Of a stretch of 42,542 bases of DNA, positions 34,733 to 42,542 are shown piece by piece. The DNA is from an uncultured Bacteroidota bacterium (GTDB taxonomy: Bacteria; Bacteroidota; Bacteroidia; Chitinophagales; Chitinophagaceae): the NCBI GenBank assembly GCA_903903635.1, contig CAIUZK010000087.1:1-42542 (forward strand). The letters run 5' to 3'. The notes under the pieces were generated by a model. It saw nothing but the letters and a program-made list of their open reading frames with translations, was not told the origin of the DNA and ran no database searches. The position numbers were made by a program, and so were the translations under genes. Position 1 is the stretch's first letter, and every line of letters starts with the position of its first letter.

Positions 34733-35296
34733 CTAATAGTGCTGCTCAGACTCTGTTAGTTCGTCATTAGATATTCTGTTTCTTATCTGAAATTTACGAA
34801 GGTCTTCATGTATGCTTTGAGACTCCTCAACCAGATTATTCATAATTGACAGATTTTCATGAGCCTCATCGTAGCTGGTACTTCTGCCACCGGATCTTAA
34901 ATAATGAGTAAGAATAGTTGTTTCATTTTTTATTACTGCGATGGTATGCTCAAAATATTTTTTGCATCTGTCTTTAAGTTCAAAAGAGCCATCGGCATCC
35001 ACCAATGTATCTATTATCCCAAGCCTTTCCTTTAAATACATAACAATATATCTGGACTTGTTTTTTAAGGAATCTGCCACTTTAGGGTTCACCACATCTT
35101 GCTTATTTTCAACATCATACATGGCACTACTTAATTGATCGGTAAAGTCGGTAAGCAGATGATCCAGTCCATTTATACCTGCACTTAAGAAAGAAAGAAA
35201 AGTCAGCTTCTGCTGAGGAGTAGCTTCAGGCGCCTTGCATGATATCCAGTTAATGATAATCAAGAAAAATGCAATACAGTATATGCGACCTGCCAT
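34733..35296 (-). CDS. Predicted helical lipoprotein of unknown function
   Basis: The 187 residues begin with a signal peptide and a lipobox ending at the cysteine of INWISCKA (residue 20). The mature part is predicted almost wholly helical, with heptad-like stretches (LLTDFTDQLSSAMYDVEN, KYFEHTIAVIKNETTIL, NNLVEESQSIHEDLRKFQ), suggesting a helical bundle. I do not recognise a named family with confidence. The gene faces away from the LolA-like gene and converges with the DUF4296 gene. Confidence 0.65.
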   Translation of the reverse strand: MAGRIYCIAFFLIIINWISCKAPEATPQQKLTFLSFLSAGINGLDHLLTDFTDQLSSAMYDVENKQDVVNPKVADSLKNKSRYIVMYLKERLGIIDTLVDADGSFELKDRCKKYFEHTIAVIKNETTILTHYLRSGGRSTSYDEAHENLSIMNNLVEESQSIHEDLRKFQIRNRISNDELTESEQHY

Positions 35297-35460
35297 AAAT
35301 CAAAATTATAAAACTCAGTTCAATTATCTGCCAGGTCTTTCCATTTTAAATATCACCCTCAAATCCCCTTTCTATGAATAGAATATTTTATAACTTGCAA
35401 CCTGATACAAAATAAATAACAACACCTAAATCAAACTATTAATCAATTAAACCAAACAGG

Positions 35461-36174
35461 ATGAAACAACTTAAAATTTCGATTCTTGCCATTGCAATGT
35501 TATTTGTTGGCGCTATAACCACGATAGCCCAAACAGCAGATGAAATAGTACAAAAACACGTTACTGCCATGGGCGGTATGGATGCATGGAAAAAGGTAAA
35601 CTCCCTGACCATGACTGCAGTAATGTCGGCAAACGGAGCTGAAATCCCAATCAATATGACCATAGTAACCGGCAAAGGTCTAAAAGTTGATTACACATTT
35701 AGCGGAATGACCGGCTGGTCAATTATTACTGATAAAGAAGGTTGGGTATTTACACCATTTGCCGGCCAGACAAAGCCCGAGGCAATGCCTGAAGAATCTG
35801 TAAAACAATCGCAGGACCAACTGGATGCCCAGGGGCCATTGATCGATTATCAGGCTAAAGGTATAAAACTAACTTTCCTTGGAAAGGATGAAGTAGAAGG
35901 ATCAGAATGCTTTAAATTGAAGGCTGTTTATAAATCAGGCAAGGAAGAAACCATATACATTGATGCCACTAATTACTACCATATCCGTTCGGTAACCAAG
36001 ATCAAAGCCGAAGGAAAAGAAATGGAAGTAACATCAAATATGGGCAATTTCCAGAAACTCCCTGAAGGGATTGTTTACCCTATGTCGATGGATAACGGCA
36101 ATGGCCCAATGACCATTAAGACAGTGGTTGTAAACAAACAAATACCTGAAGATTTCTTCAAACCCAAAATGTAA
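35461..36174 (+). CDS. LolA-like outer-membrane lipoprotein-sorting family protein
   Basis: This 237-residue periplasmic protein has a signal peptide (about 1-24, ending TIAQT) and a LolA/LolB-type open beta-barrel. Family features are the N-terminal helix DEIVQKHVTAMGGMDAWKKV, the paired strands INMTIVTGKGLKVDY, WSIITDKEGWVFTPFAG, and a late KEETIYIDATNYYHI strand. The start DEIVQKHVTAMGG is characteristic of a Bacteroidota subgroup that is often encoded beside metalloproteases or BNR proteins; it may bind lipid or a hydrophobic ligand rather than act as the housekeeping LolA. The BNR beta-propeller gene follows 51 bases downstream, probably co-transcribed. Confidence 0.75.
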   Translation: MKQLKISILAIAMLFVGAITTIAQTADEIVQKHVTAMGGMDAWKKVNSLTMTAVMSANGAEIPINMTIVTGKGLKVDYTFSGMTGWSIITDKEGWVFTPFAGQTKPEAMPEESVKQSQDQLDAQGPLIDYQAKGIKLTFLGKDEVEGSECFKLKAVYKSGKEETIYIDATNYYHIRSVTKIKAEGKEMEVTSNMGNFQKLPEGIVYPMSMDNGNGPMTIKTVVVNKQIPEDFFKPKM

Positions 36175-36225
36175 GTTAAGTAGTAACAGGCCCTCCATTT
36201 TTAATCTGGTTTTAATTACCAAGAA

Positions 36226-39200
36226 ATGAAAAAAACTATTTCGTTTTTTATCGCAATTCTATTGGCTGGTAATTTACCGGCACAAACGAAAGTTAACTCT
36301 TATACTTTTGGCGCATTGGAAGCCCGGTGGCTTGGGCCTGGAACCATGAGTGGCAGGATCACTGCTATTACAGGAGTAGTTAACGATAACAAGACTTTGT
36401 ATGTTGGCACTGCCGGTGGCGGTATATGGAAAAGCACCAATGCCGGGGCATCTTTCAAGCCTATATTCGACAAATACTGTATGAGCATTGGCGCCCTTGC
36501 GATAGACCAAACCAAACCTGAAGTAATATTTGCCGGAACCGGAGAGAGTAATATGCGCAATACTGTTTCCATAGGCGACGGTATGTATAAAAGCACAGAT
36601 GCCGGTGATAACTGGGTTAAAGTAGGGATGGATAGCACCGAGCATATTGCCAAAATCATCATTGACCCTAAGAATCCAGGTACTATTTATGCCGCAGCAC
36701 CTGGGCCACTCTGGCGCGATAGTAAACATCGTGGCGTTTACAAATCAACCGATGGCGGTGATACCTGGACCAACATTTTTTACATTAACGAGAAAACCGG
36801 TTGTGCAGACATTGCGGTTGACCTTACAGATCCCAATATAGTATATGCTACCATGTGGGAATTTCGTCGCCTACCTTATACGTTTAATTCGGGAGGCAAA
36901 AACAGTGGTATGTATAAAAGCCTTGATGGCGGAAAGACATGGAGGGAGCTAAAAAACGGACTACCCGAAAAACCTTTCGGACGTATTGCACTTACCCTGG
37001 CGCCTGGTTCTCCTAAAAACATGATTGCGATTGTTGAATCAAAAGAAACCGGCCTATATATTTCATCGGATGGCGGCGAAACCTGGAAGTCGCAAAGTGC
37101 CACTACCAATGTAGTATCCCGTCCGTTTTATTTCAGTTGCCTGGTTATTGATCCTAAAGAGCCAAAACGTGTTTACCGGCCAGGCTTCGGATTTTCCTAC
37201 TCTGATGATGGAGGCTATTCATTTACCGATGCATCTTATGATGGCGGATGGGTGCACAGCGACCATCATGCCCTATGGATCAACCCGAATTATACCAACC
37301 AGATGTACCTGGGTACCGATGGTGGTGTTTACTTCAGTCTGGACCGTGGCGTTACCTGGATGTTTGTATACAATCTGCCGGTTGGGCAGTTTTACCATGT
37401 GGCCTGCGATAACAATACCCCTTACCGCATGTATGGCGGTTTGCAGGACAATGGAAGTTGGGTAGCTCCATCCGCAGCTCCCGGAGGCGTTACCAATTCC
37501 AGTTGGCAGGATATGTTTGGCGGCGATGGTTTTTGGGTTCAGCCCGACCTTACCGATAACAATATTGCCTATGCCGAATCTCAGGGTGGCAATATGGGCC
37601 GCATAGATCTGACAACATTCAAATCAACTGATATTACACCCAAAGCCGGCAAAAATGATGAAAAGTTGCGCTGGAACTGGAATACACCAATAGTTACCGG
37701 TCAGGCCAATCACCATAATTTATATACTGCAGCCCAGTACCTGTATAAAACTACCGACCAGGGCAGAAACTGGCAGAAAATATCACCCGATCTGACTACC
37801 AATGATAAAAAGAAACAGCAACAGGAAGAATCCGGCGGACTGAGTGAAGACAATACTTCGGCAGAAAACCATTGCACCATATTCACCGTAGCTGAATCTC
37901 CTCTTGATGAAAATCTTATTTGGGCCGGAACCGACGATGGCAATCTGCAGGTAGTTACAGATGGTGGCAAATCATGGAATAATGTCTCGAAAAATTATGA
38001 AGCGGCTGGAATTCCTGCACAAACATGGGTAAGTAGTATTGAGCCATCTAAATTTGACAGGAATACAGTGTATGCCACTTTCGACAACCATATGTATGGT
38101 GATATGAACACCTACCTGGCCAAATCTACCGATCTGGGTAAATCCTGGACCAGGCTCAAAAGTGATGAATTTACCGGTTTTGCGCATAAAATAAAGGAGG
38201 ACCCAATAAATAAAAATCTGCTGTTCCTGGGTACTGAGCGAGGTATGTTTGCTTCAATCGATGGAGGAAATTCATGGTTCAGGATGAAAAACCACATTCC
38301 TGATTATTGCATGGTAAGGGATATAGCCATACAGCCACAAACAAACGACCTGGTTATTGCTACCCATGGCCGGGGTATCATGGTCATAAATGACATTTCG
38401 CCTATACGAAGCCTTTCAAAAGAGGTGGTGAATAATGAAGTAGTCTTGTTCGATAGCAAACCATTACCCATTACTACCGGAAAATATGGTGGCGGCGGTT
38501 CACCCGTGAGTGGCGGATGGTCTGGAGGCAATCCAGACGACATTCAACCTATTGAATACTACATGAAAGACCGGCCCACTAAGGATGTAAAAATGGAGAT
38601 TTATGATGCCGCGGGCAAATTGGTACAAAGTATACCCGGTAGCAAACGCAAAGGGATCAATAAAGTATACTGGAACCAGAGAATGACACCCCCTAAAACT
38701 GCCAGTGGCGGAACAAAGATGGATATTTCCGGGTTTGTTGCCCCATTGGTCATGCCGGGCACTTATACGGTTAAATTATTGGTTGGAGATAAAGTGTATA
38801 TCAATAAACTGGTGCTTGTGCACGATAATGACAATAAACTTTTTTCGGAGGATGATCGCAAAACTCAATACACAGCAGCTTTGCAATTGTACCATCTGCA
38901 TGAAGAACTGGCTGCTCTGGTAGATAAGATCAATGCGGAACAAAGAATGATAAAAGATAACCAGGATTCGGTGAAAAGACCCCAGACCAAAAAACTATTG
39001 AAAGACTACAATGTCAAACTGGAGGAATTAAGGAATACGCTTCTAGCCAGCAAGCACAAATCTATTTTTGCCGATGAAAAGAAACTGAGGGAAAATATTA
39101 CCGACGACTATGTTGCCATTTGCAGCCAGGAGTGCAAACCTACCAACCTGCAACTGGATATTATCCAGATATTGAATGATGATATCAAAAAAGCAGAACA

Positions 39201-39300
39201 GGCTTACGATAAGCTTTATGCCGATTATGGCGATAAAACCAAACAAACTGTAAAAGAAGATAAGTCGAAGAAAGTAACAGAGCCACGGAATAGCAATTAA
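36226..39300 (+). CDS. Secreted VPS10/sortilin-like BNR beta-propeller protein
   Basis: This 1024-residue exported protein has a signal peptide (about 1-20, ending NLPAQT). It has at least nine Asp-box (BNR) motifs, S-x-D-x-G-x-x-W, for example KSTDAGDNW, KSTDGGDTW, KSLDGGKTW, SSDGGETW, SLDRGVTW, TTDQGRNW, KSTDLGKSW and SIDGGNSW. They are spread over the first 700 residues and match a two-propeller VPS10-like architecture also seen in glycosidase-like proteins. Residues about 780-880 form a beta-sandwich with a KDVKMEIYDAAGKLV strand. The C-terminal 140 residues are highly charged and helical. There is no clear T9SS sorting domain. Catalytic residues cannot be assigned, so binding and hydrolase roles both remain possible. 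Confidence 0.82.
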   Translation: MKKTISFFIAILLAGNLPAQTKVNSYTFGALEARWLGPGTMSGRITAITGVVNDNKTLYVGTAGGGIWKSTNAGASFKPIFDKYCMSIGALAIDQTKPEVIFAGTGESNMRNTVSIGDGMYKSTDAGDNWVKVGMDSTEHIAKIIIDPKNPGTIYAAAPGPLWRDSKHRGVYKSTDGGDTWTNIFYINEKTGCADIAVDLTDPNIVYATMWEFRRLPYTFNSGGKNSGMYKSLDGGKTWRELKNGLPEKPFGRIALTLAPGSPKNMIAIVESKETGLYISSDGGETWKSQSATTNVVSRPFYFSCLVIDPKEPKRVYRPGFGFSYSDDGGYSFTDASYDGGWVHSDHHALWINPNYTNQMYLGTDGGVYFSLDRGVTWMFVYNLPVGQFYHVACDNNTPYRMYGGLQDNGSWVAPSAAPGGVTNSSWQDMFGGDGFWVQPDLTDNNIAYAESQGGNMGRIDLTTFKSTDITPKAGKNDEKLRWNWNTPIVTGQANHHNLYTAAQYLYKTTDQGRNWQKISPDLTTNDKKKQQQEESGGLSEDNTSAENHCTIFTVAESPLDENLIWAGTDDGNLQVVTDGGKSWNNVSKNYEAAGIPAQTWVSSIEPSKFDRNTVYATFDNHMYGDMNTYLAKSTDLGKSWTRLKSDEFTGFAHKIKEDPINKNLLFLGTERGMFASIDGGNSWFRMKNHIPDYCMVRDIAIQPQTNDLVIATHGRGIMVINDISPIRSLSKEVVNNEVVLFDSKPLPITTGKYGGGGSPVSGGWSGGNPDDIQPIEYYMKDRPTKDVKMEIYDAAGKLVQSIPGSKRKGINKVYWNQRMTPPKTASGGTKMDISGFVAPLVMPGTYTVKLLVGDKVYINKLVLVHDNDNKLFSEDDRKTQYTAALQLYHLHEELAALVDKINAEQRMIKDNQDSVKRPQTKKLLKDYNVKLEELRNTLLASKHKSIFADEKKLRENITDDYVAICSQECKPTNLQLDIIQILNDDIKKAEQAYDKLYADYGDKTKQTVKEDKSKKVTEPRNSN

Positions 39301-39497
39301 TCAATTGGCTGGTTTAATCAATGGTTTGTGTTCAATGGGCAATTTTCAAAATCTAAAAATATTTTTATTCATTCACTAACTGCTGAATAATAATAAAGTA
39401 TAGCATTTTAAATTTGGCATATTTTTTGTACGACAACAAGCACAACCAGAAAAGGAATACTTATTTTTGTATTCAATAAATACCCAATTGAACCTTT

Positions 39498-39977
39498 ATG
39501 AGAAACAGAACAATTTTAAGCTTTTTAGTTGCAATTGTATTGCTCGGATCATGCCGCCAAAAAACAATTACCTGCTCTGTACCACAGCTATATGTCTATG
39601 GCACTGGTTTTACTACAAGCGATTTCAGTGATACTACAGTTATCTATAAGTATGCCCCAAATGGTAATTTTGACACTGTACTGGATTCGGCATTTCAGAT
39701 GCATACTACAAAAACTAGTGGAGATACTTTTAATGTGGCACTAATGGATGGTCAAAACGATTTTAAAATTAAACTGGTTTCAACTGGAAAAACTTACAGT
39801 TTCTCCGGAATTAAATTAGCTGGGAATTATACCCAAACAATATCAACAGGGTTAAGTGACTTAAAATACTACATGTGTTATAATGCTATAGTTTCTGTAA
39901 ACGTAAATGGAACTGCGGTGCCTGCCACCCCGAGTAAAATGGATCAGGGTATTGATCAGATCTTTTTCTCGAAATAG
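39498..39977 (+). CDS. Small predicted lipoprotein, hypothetical
   Basis: The 159 residues begin with a lipoprotein signal whose lipobox is VLLGSCRQK (cysteine at 19). The mature domain is strand-rich, with alternating Thr/Asp and Tyr/Phe residues (LYVYGTGFTTSDFSDT, GNYTQTISTGLSDLKY), consistent with a small beta-sandwich. I do not recognise a family. A TATTTTTG box at 39462-39469 lies 28 bases upstream of the ATG and may be its promoter. It is a single gene between the BNR protein and the cystathionine beta-synthase gene; 39301-39461 holds nothing else. Confidence 0.6.
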   Translation: MRNRTILSFLVAIVLLGSCRQKTITCSVPQLYVYGTGFTTSDFSDTTVIYKYAPNGNFDTVLDSAFQMHTTKTSGDTFNVALMDGQNDFKIKLVSTGKTYSFSGIKLAGNYTQTISTGLSDLKYYMCYNAIVSVNVNGTAVPATPSKMDQGIDQIFFSK

Positions 39978-40145
39978 CAAATTAGTGATTTTGTCAACCA
40001 TTTATGGCAACATGTAATCTCCTGTTTTATCTGAATCGTAGCTGAAATTTGTTACCCGGTTCTTTTCTCCCGAATTAGATGAGCTTTGTCATAAGCTATG
40101 TGCCTATAATTTTTTACCTTCGCAGCCTCAAATAACAGGATATTT

Positions 40146-41513
40146 ATGGCTGATCGCGTTTATGATAATATACTTCAGACAATAGGCAATACTCCCCTTG
40201 TAAGATTGAACCGTGTTGTGGCAGATTTGCCATGTAAAGTATATGCAAAAGTTGAAACCTTTAATCCAGGCAACAGCATTAAGGACCGTATGGCGCTTAA
40301 AATGCTTGAGGTAGCTGAAAAGGAAGGAAAAATAAAGCCAGGCGGCACCATCATTGAAGGTACAAGTGGCAATACAGGCATGGGCCTTGCTCTGGCAGCT
40401 ATCATAAAGGGTTACAAATGTATTTTTGCCACTACCGACAAACAAAGTAAGGAAAAAGCCGATATACTTAAGGCTCATGGCGCCGAGGTTATTGTTTGCC
40501 CCACCAATGTAGACCCTGAAGATCCCCGCAGTTATTACCAGGTAGCCCGTCGCCTGCAAAGGGAGATTCCCAATAGCTGGTATGTGAATCAATATGATAA
40601 TCTGGCCAACCGTCAGGCGCATTATGAGCAAACAGGTCCTGAAATATGGGAACAAACTGAAGGTAAGATTACCCACCTGGTGGTGGCAGCCGGCACAGGT
40701 GGCACTATTGTAGGCACAGGCATGTACCTGAAAGAGAAGAATCCGAATATCCAGGTGTGGGCAATCGATACTTATGGCAGCCTCTTAAAAAAATGGTTTG
40801 ATACAGGTGAGCTGGACATGGGCGAGGTTCACCCTTATATTTCAGAGGGCTTTGGTGAAGATTTCCTTCCGCAAAATTACGTTCGTGAAGCGCTCGATCA
40901 TTTCGAAAAAGTAAGCGATAAGGACGGCGCCATTATGGCTCGCCGGATAACACGCGAAGAAGGCATTTTTGTTGGTTATTCTGGAGGATCGGTAGTTGCC
41001 GGATTGAGGCAGTTGAAAGATAAGTTGAAAAAAGACGACCTGGTGGTAGTGATTTTTCATGATCATGGCAGCCGTTATGTAGCCAAAATATATAATGACG
41101 AATGGATGCTGGACCGTGGCTTCCTTGAGGTAGATACTGTGCGTGACCTGATTGGCGGATTGGGCAGGCGCCGTTTGGTAACCATTGACGAGAACAGCAA
41201 GGTTATGGATGCATTGGCCCTCATGAAGAAATATGACATAGAGCATATTCCTGTAATGATGGATATGGAACTTACCGGCAGTGTATCTCAAGCCAGCCTG
41301 TTCAAAAAGCTGATTGAGGAAACTGATGTAAGAGACCAGTTGGTAGCTGATGTTATGGATAAACCATTGCCGGTTGTGGATATGGACACCCCGCTCGAAC
41401 GCCTTACACACTACATCAATAAAGACAATGGCGCGGTACTTACCAGGGATGAAAGCGGGCAATACAGTATTCTTACCAAGTATGATATCCTCAATGCTTT
41501 TAGCAAAGGGTAG
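40146..41513 (+). CDS. Cystathionine beta-synthase-type PLP enzyme with CBS domain pair
   Basis: This is a fold-type II PLP enzyme of 455 residues. The Schiff-base lysine is K46 in NSIKDRMA, the substrate loop is EGTSGNTGMGLA, and the phosphate-binding loop is the glycine-rich GTGGTIVGTG. Two CBS domains (about 335-455, DLIGGLGRRRLVTI and KYDIEHIPVMMD) form the C-terminal regulatory pair, as in eukaryotic and Bacteroidota cystathionine beta-synthases, which condense serine with homocysteine. O-acetylserine (cysteine synthase) activity is the alternative, but the CBS pair and length favour cystathionine beta-synthase. There is no N-terminal heme domain. A weak -7 box, TACCTTCG at 40115-40122, precedes the start. 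Confidence 0.88.
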   Translation: MADRVYDNILQTIGNTPLVRLNRVVADLPCKVYAKVETFNPGNSIKDRMALKMLEVAEKEGKIKPGGTIIEGTSGNTGMGLALAAIIKGYKCIFATTDKQSKEKADILKAHGAEVIVCPTNVDPEDPRSYYQVARRLQREIPNSWYVNQYDNLANRQAHYEQTGPEIWEQTEGKITHLVVAAGTGGTIVGTGMYLKEKNPNIQVWAIDTYGSLLKKWFDTGELDMGEVHPYISEGFGEDFLPQNYVREALDHFEKVSDKDGAIMARRITREEGIFVGYSGGSVVAGLRQLKDKLKKDDLVVVIFHDHGSRYVAKIYNDEWMLDRGFLEVDTVRDLIGGLGRRRLVTIDENSKVMDALALMKKYDIEHIPVMMDMELTGSVSQASLFKKLIEETDVRDQLVADVMDKPLPVVDMDTPLERLTHYINKDNGAVLTRDESGQYSILTKYDILNAFSKG

Positions 41514-41618
41514 TATTCATATATTATTTAGGAGTTATTTTCAAGGTAACATAGTTACTGCATATCGGCAATAGGTATAAGATTATTTAGAGTAAACAGG
41601 CTTAAAACATCCATTAAA

Positions 41619-41981
41619 TTGCGCAGTTTCAAGGAATTGGTTATAGATATTGTGCAGAAGCCCCCGGTATTGTTTCCACTGGTTGGCCTTTTTCATTTCC
41701 TTATGCTGGTATGGACCATCTGGTCCGACAGATACCTGCATTTTCCCGATGTGGCCTTGCTTGAAGTATTATGGATGATTGGTTATACTTTCTTCTGGAT
41801 TGCTGCTTGTGATTTCAGGAAATGGGGAGCATCCGGTTATTTTCTGCTTACCTTAATTGATACCTCCATTTACCTGGCTATTCGGAATGGTAAATTACCA
41901 GTAGAATACAGGAGCAATATGTTCCTGTTGGATGGGCTTTTTAGCTTCTTTTTGCTGGTGTACTATAAGCGTTTCAGGTAA
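41619..41981 (+). CDS. Small integral membrane protein, hypothetical
   Basis: The 120 residues contain three or four hydrophobic helices (about 17-35, 45-63, 70-85 and 101-114) with cytoplasmic-type basic ends (YYKRFR). I recognise no family. The start is TTG at 41619. No ATG lies in frame before the first helix, and the frame upstream is open, so the exact start is uncertain. It is 105 bases downstream of the cystathionine beta-synthase gene in the same direction, possibly in the same transcript. Confidence 0.65.
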   Translation: MRSFKELVIDIVQKPPVLFPLVGLFHFLMLVWTIWSDRYLHFPDVALLEVLWMIGYTFFWIAACDFRKWGASGYFLLTLIDTSIYLAIRNGKLPVEYRSNMFLLDGLFSFFLLVYYKRFR

Positions 41982-42030
41982 TCGAAGTGCAAAAACAATC
42001 TCAATTAGGAGTAGCAATAACTTTCAGGCC

Positions 42031-42414
42031 TTACTTTACAATTTTATAACGTTGCAATTGTAAAACCCTTAATTTACCAGTAGCTGTATGGCGTAAGGAT
42101 GCTTTTATTATTCCGCAACCGGAGCCCATGTAATAACAATCATTGTAAATATTATGCATTGCCATATCATTTTGCCTTAAAGGCATGTGAACAGAAACTG
42201 CAACATTACTAAAGTTGTTATTATTAATAGCAAATGTTGGTAATAGCTGTGCTACATTTCCGCTATCAGAAAAATCTGGTGTTAAGCAACCATGTGGCGC
42301 TATATTTATACCGAAATTCAGTGGGTATTGTAATAGTTGCATATAAAGCACCGATTCTAAACTGTCAGCAGCATTTGTCGCATGCAGAAACAAAGTATTT
42401 AAACTAGTGTCATG
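42031..42414 (-). pseudogene. 5'-truncated reading frame beside an IS630-type element
   Basis: From just after the transposase stop codon the same minus-strand frame stays open for 127 codons to a stop at 42031. The only start-like codon near the beginning is TTG at 42393. The encoded part (PLNFGINIAPHGCLTPDF, MPLRQNDMAMHN, LRVLQLQRYKIVK) shows no family I recognise. The simplest reading is the 3' end of a gene whose 5' part was removed or displaced by the insertion element. A short intact gene using TTG is the alternative. Confidence 0.4.
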
Positions 42415-42542
42415 TCACTCATAAATTGACGGATAAAGTCTCAAAAGTTTTATCCTGGCATCATCGCAAGTAAATTGCCAATTGATTTTGGCTTCCCTGT
42501 TGTTCCTATGATTTTGCCATGCCTCTGTTTCATTCTTCATTA
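42415..42542 (-). mobile_element. 3' end of an IS630-type transposase, running off the window
   Basis: The minus-strand frame encodes ETEAWQNHRNNREAKINWQF, then DDARIKLLRLYPSI and a stop at 42415-42417. The NWQFT-x-DDARIKL-x-RLYP ending is the recognisable C-terminus of IS630-family (Tc1/mariner-like) DDE transposases of Bacteroidota. Only about 41 codons are inside the window, so activity cannot be judged. The element's end should lie within some 15 bases left of the stop (around 42400-42414), where CTAGTGTCATGTCACTC is seen, but the inverted repeat cannot be confirmed without the other end. Confidence 0.75.

Noticed and set aside
1-42542. tRNA, rRNA or riboswitch genes
   Set aside because: I looked through the intergenic regions for cloverleaf-like and known leader motifs and saw none; a tRNAscan/Rfam run would settle it.

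Overview
The window looks like a chromosome segment of a Bacteroidota species, most likely of the Chitinophagaceae or a close relative. The basis is a T9SS C-terminal sorting domain, a PorD-type DUF4835 protein, DUF2851 and DUF4296 proteins, many TAnnTTTG-type promoter elements, little Shine-Dalgarno signal, and an abundance of small lipoproteins and beta-barrel proteins. The genus is not resolved.

Layout. 1-6510 is core: a murein-recycling ligase (mpl), a DnaQ-like exonuclease, a dolichol-phosphate-mannose-type glycosyltransferase, a SanA/YdcF-like protein and a K+-dependent membrane pyrophosphatase closed by a clear terminator. 6511-14933 is an AT-rich accessory island. It holds one leftward three-gene operon: a 1202-residue TerB-C multidomain protein, a BrxD-like (DUF2791) P-loop ATPase and a BrxHI/Lhr-like helicase, bordered and interrupted by palindromic repeats. 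14934-18895 returns to core (fatty acid desaturase, lipoyl synthase, an outer-membrane protein, OsmC). 18908-22165 is a rearranged patch. An intact DUF2851 gene is followed upstream by two partial copies of its own 5' end alternating with small unknown genes and a broken antitoxin-like gene. mutS follows, then a dead IS1634-type transposase. 26170-31609 carries, leftward, a T9SS cargo protein, a PASTA protein with D-Ala-D-Ala ligase, a DUF3052 fragment and a PagL-like lipid A deacylase-family protein. 31775-41981 is mostly rightward: coaBC overlapping porD, lipoproteins, a LolA-like protein, a BNR beta-propeller protein, a cystathionine beta-synthase-type enzyme and a small membrane protein. 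The right edge is the 3' end of an IS630-type transposase abutting a truncated reading frame.

The main candidate for a new system is the 6839-14099 operon. BrxD and BrxHI are accessory proteins of type 2 BREX phage defence, but no PglX, PglZ, PglY/BrxC or PglW gene is present. The third protein joins a domain I associate with Mrr-type restriction proteins, a TerB-C domain, and a diverged second copy of the BrxD ATPase that has lost its Walker A motif. I infer a compact BREX-related but BREX-independent DNA-processing or defence system with an active-ATPase/pseudo-ATPase pair. Function is inferred from domains and context only.
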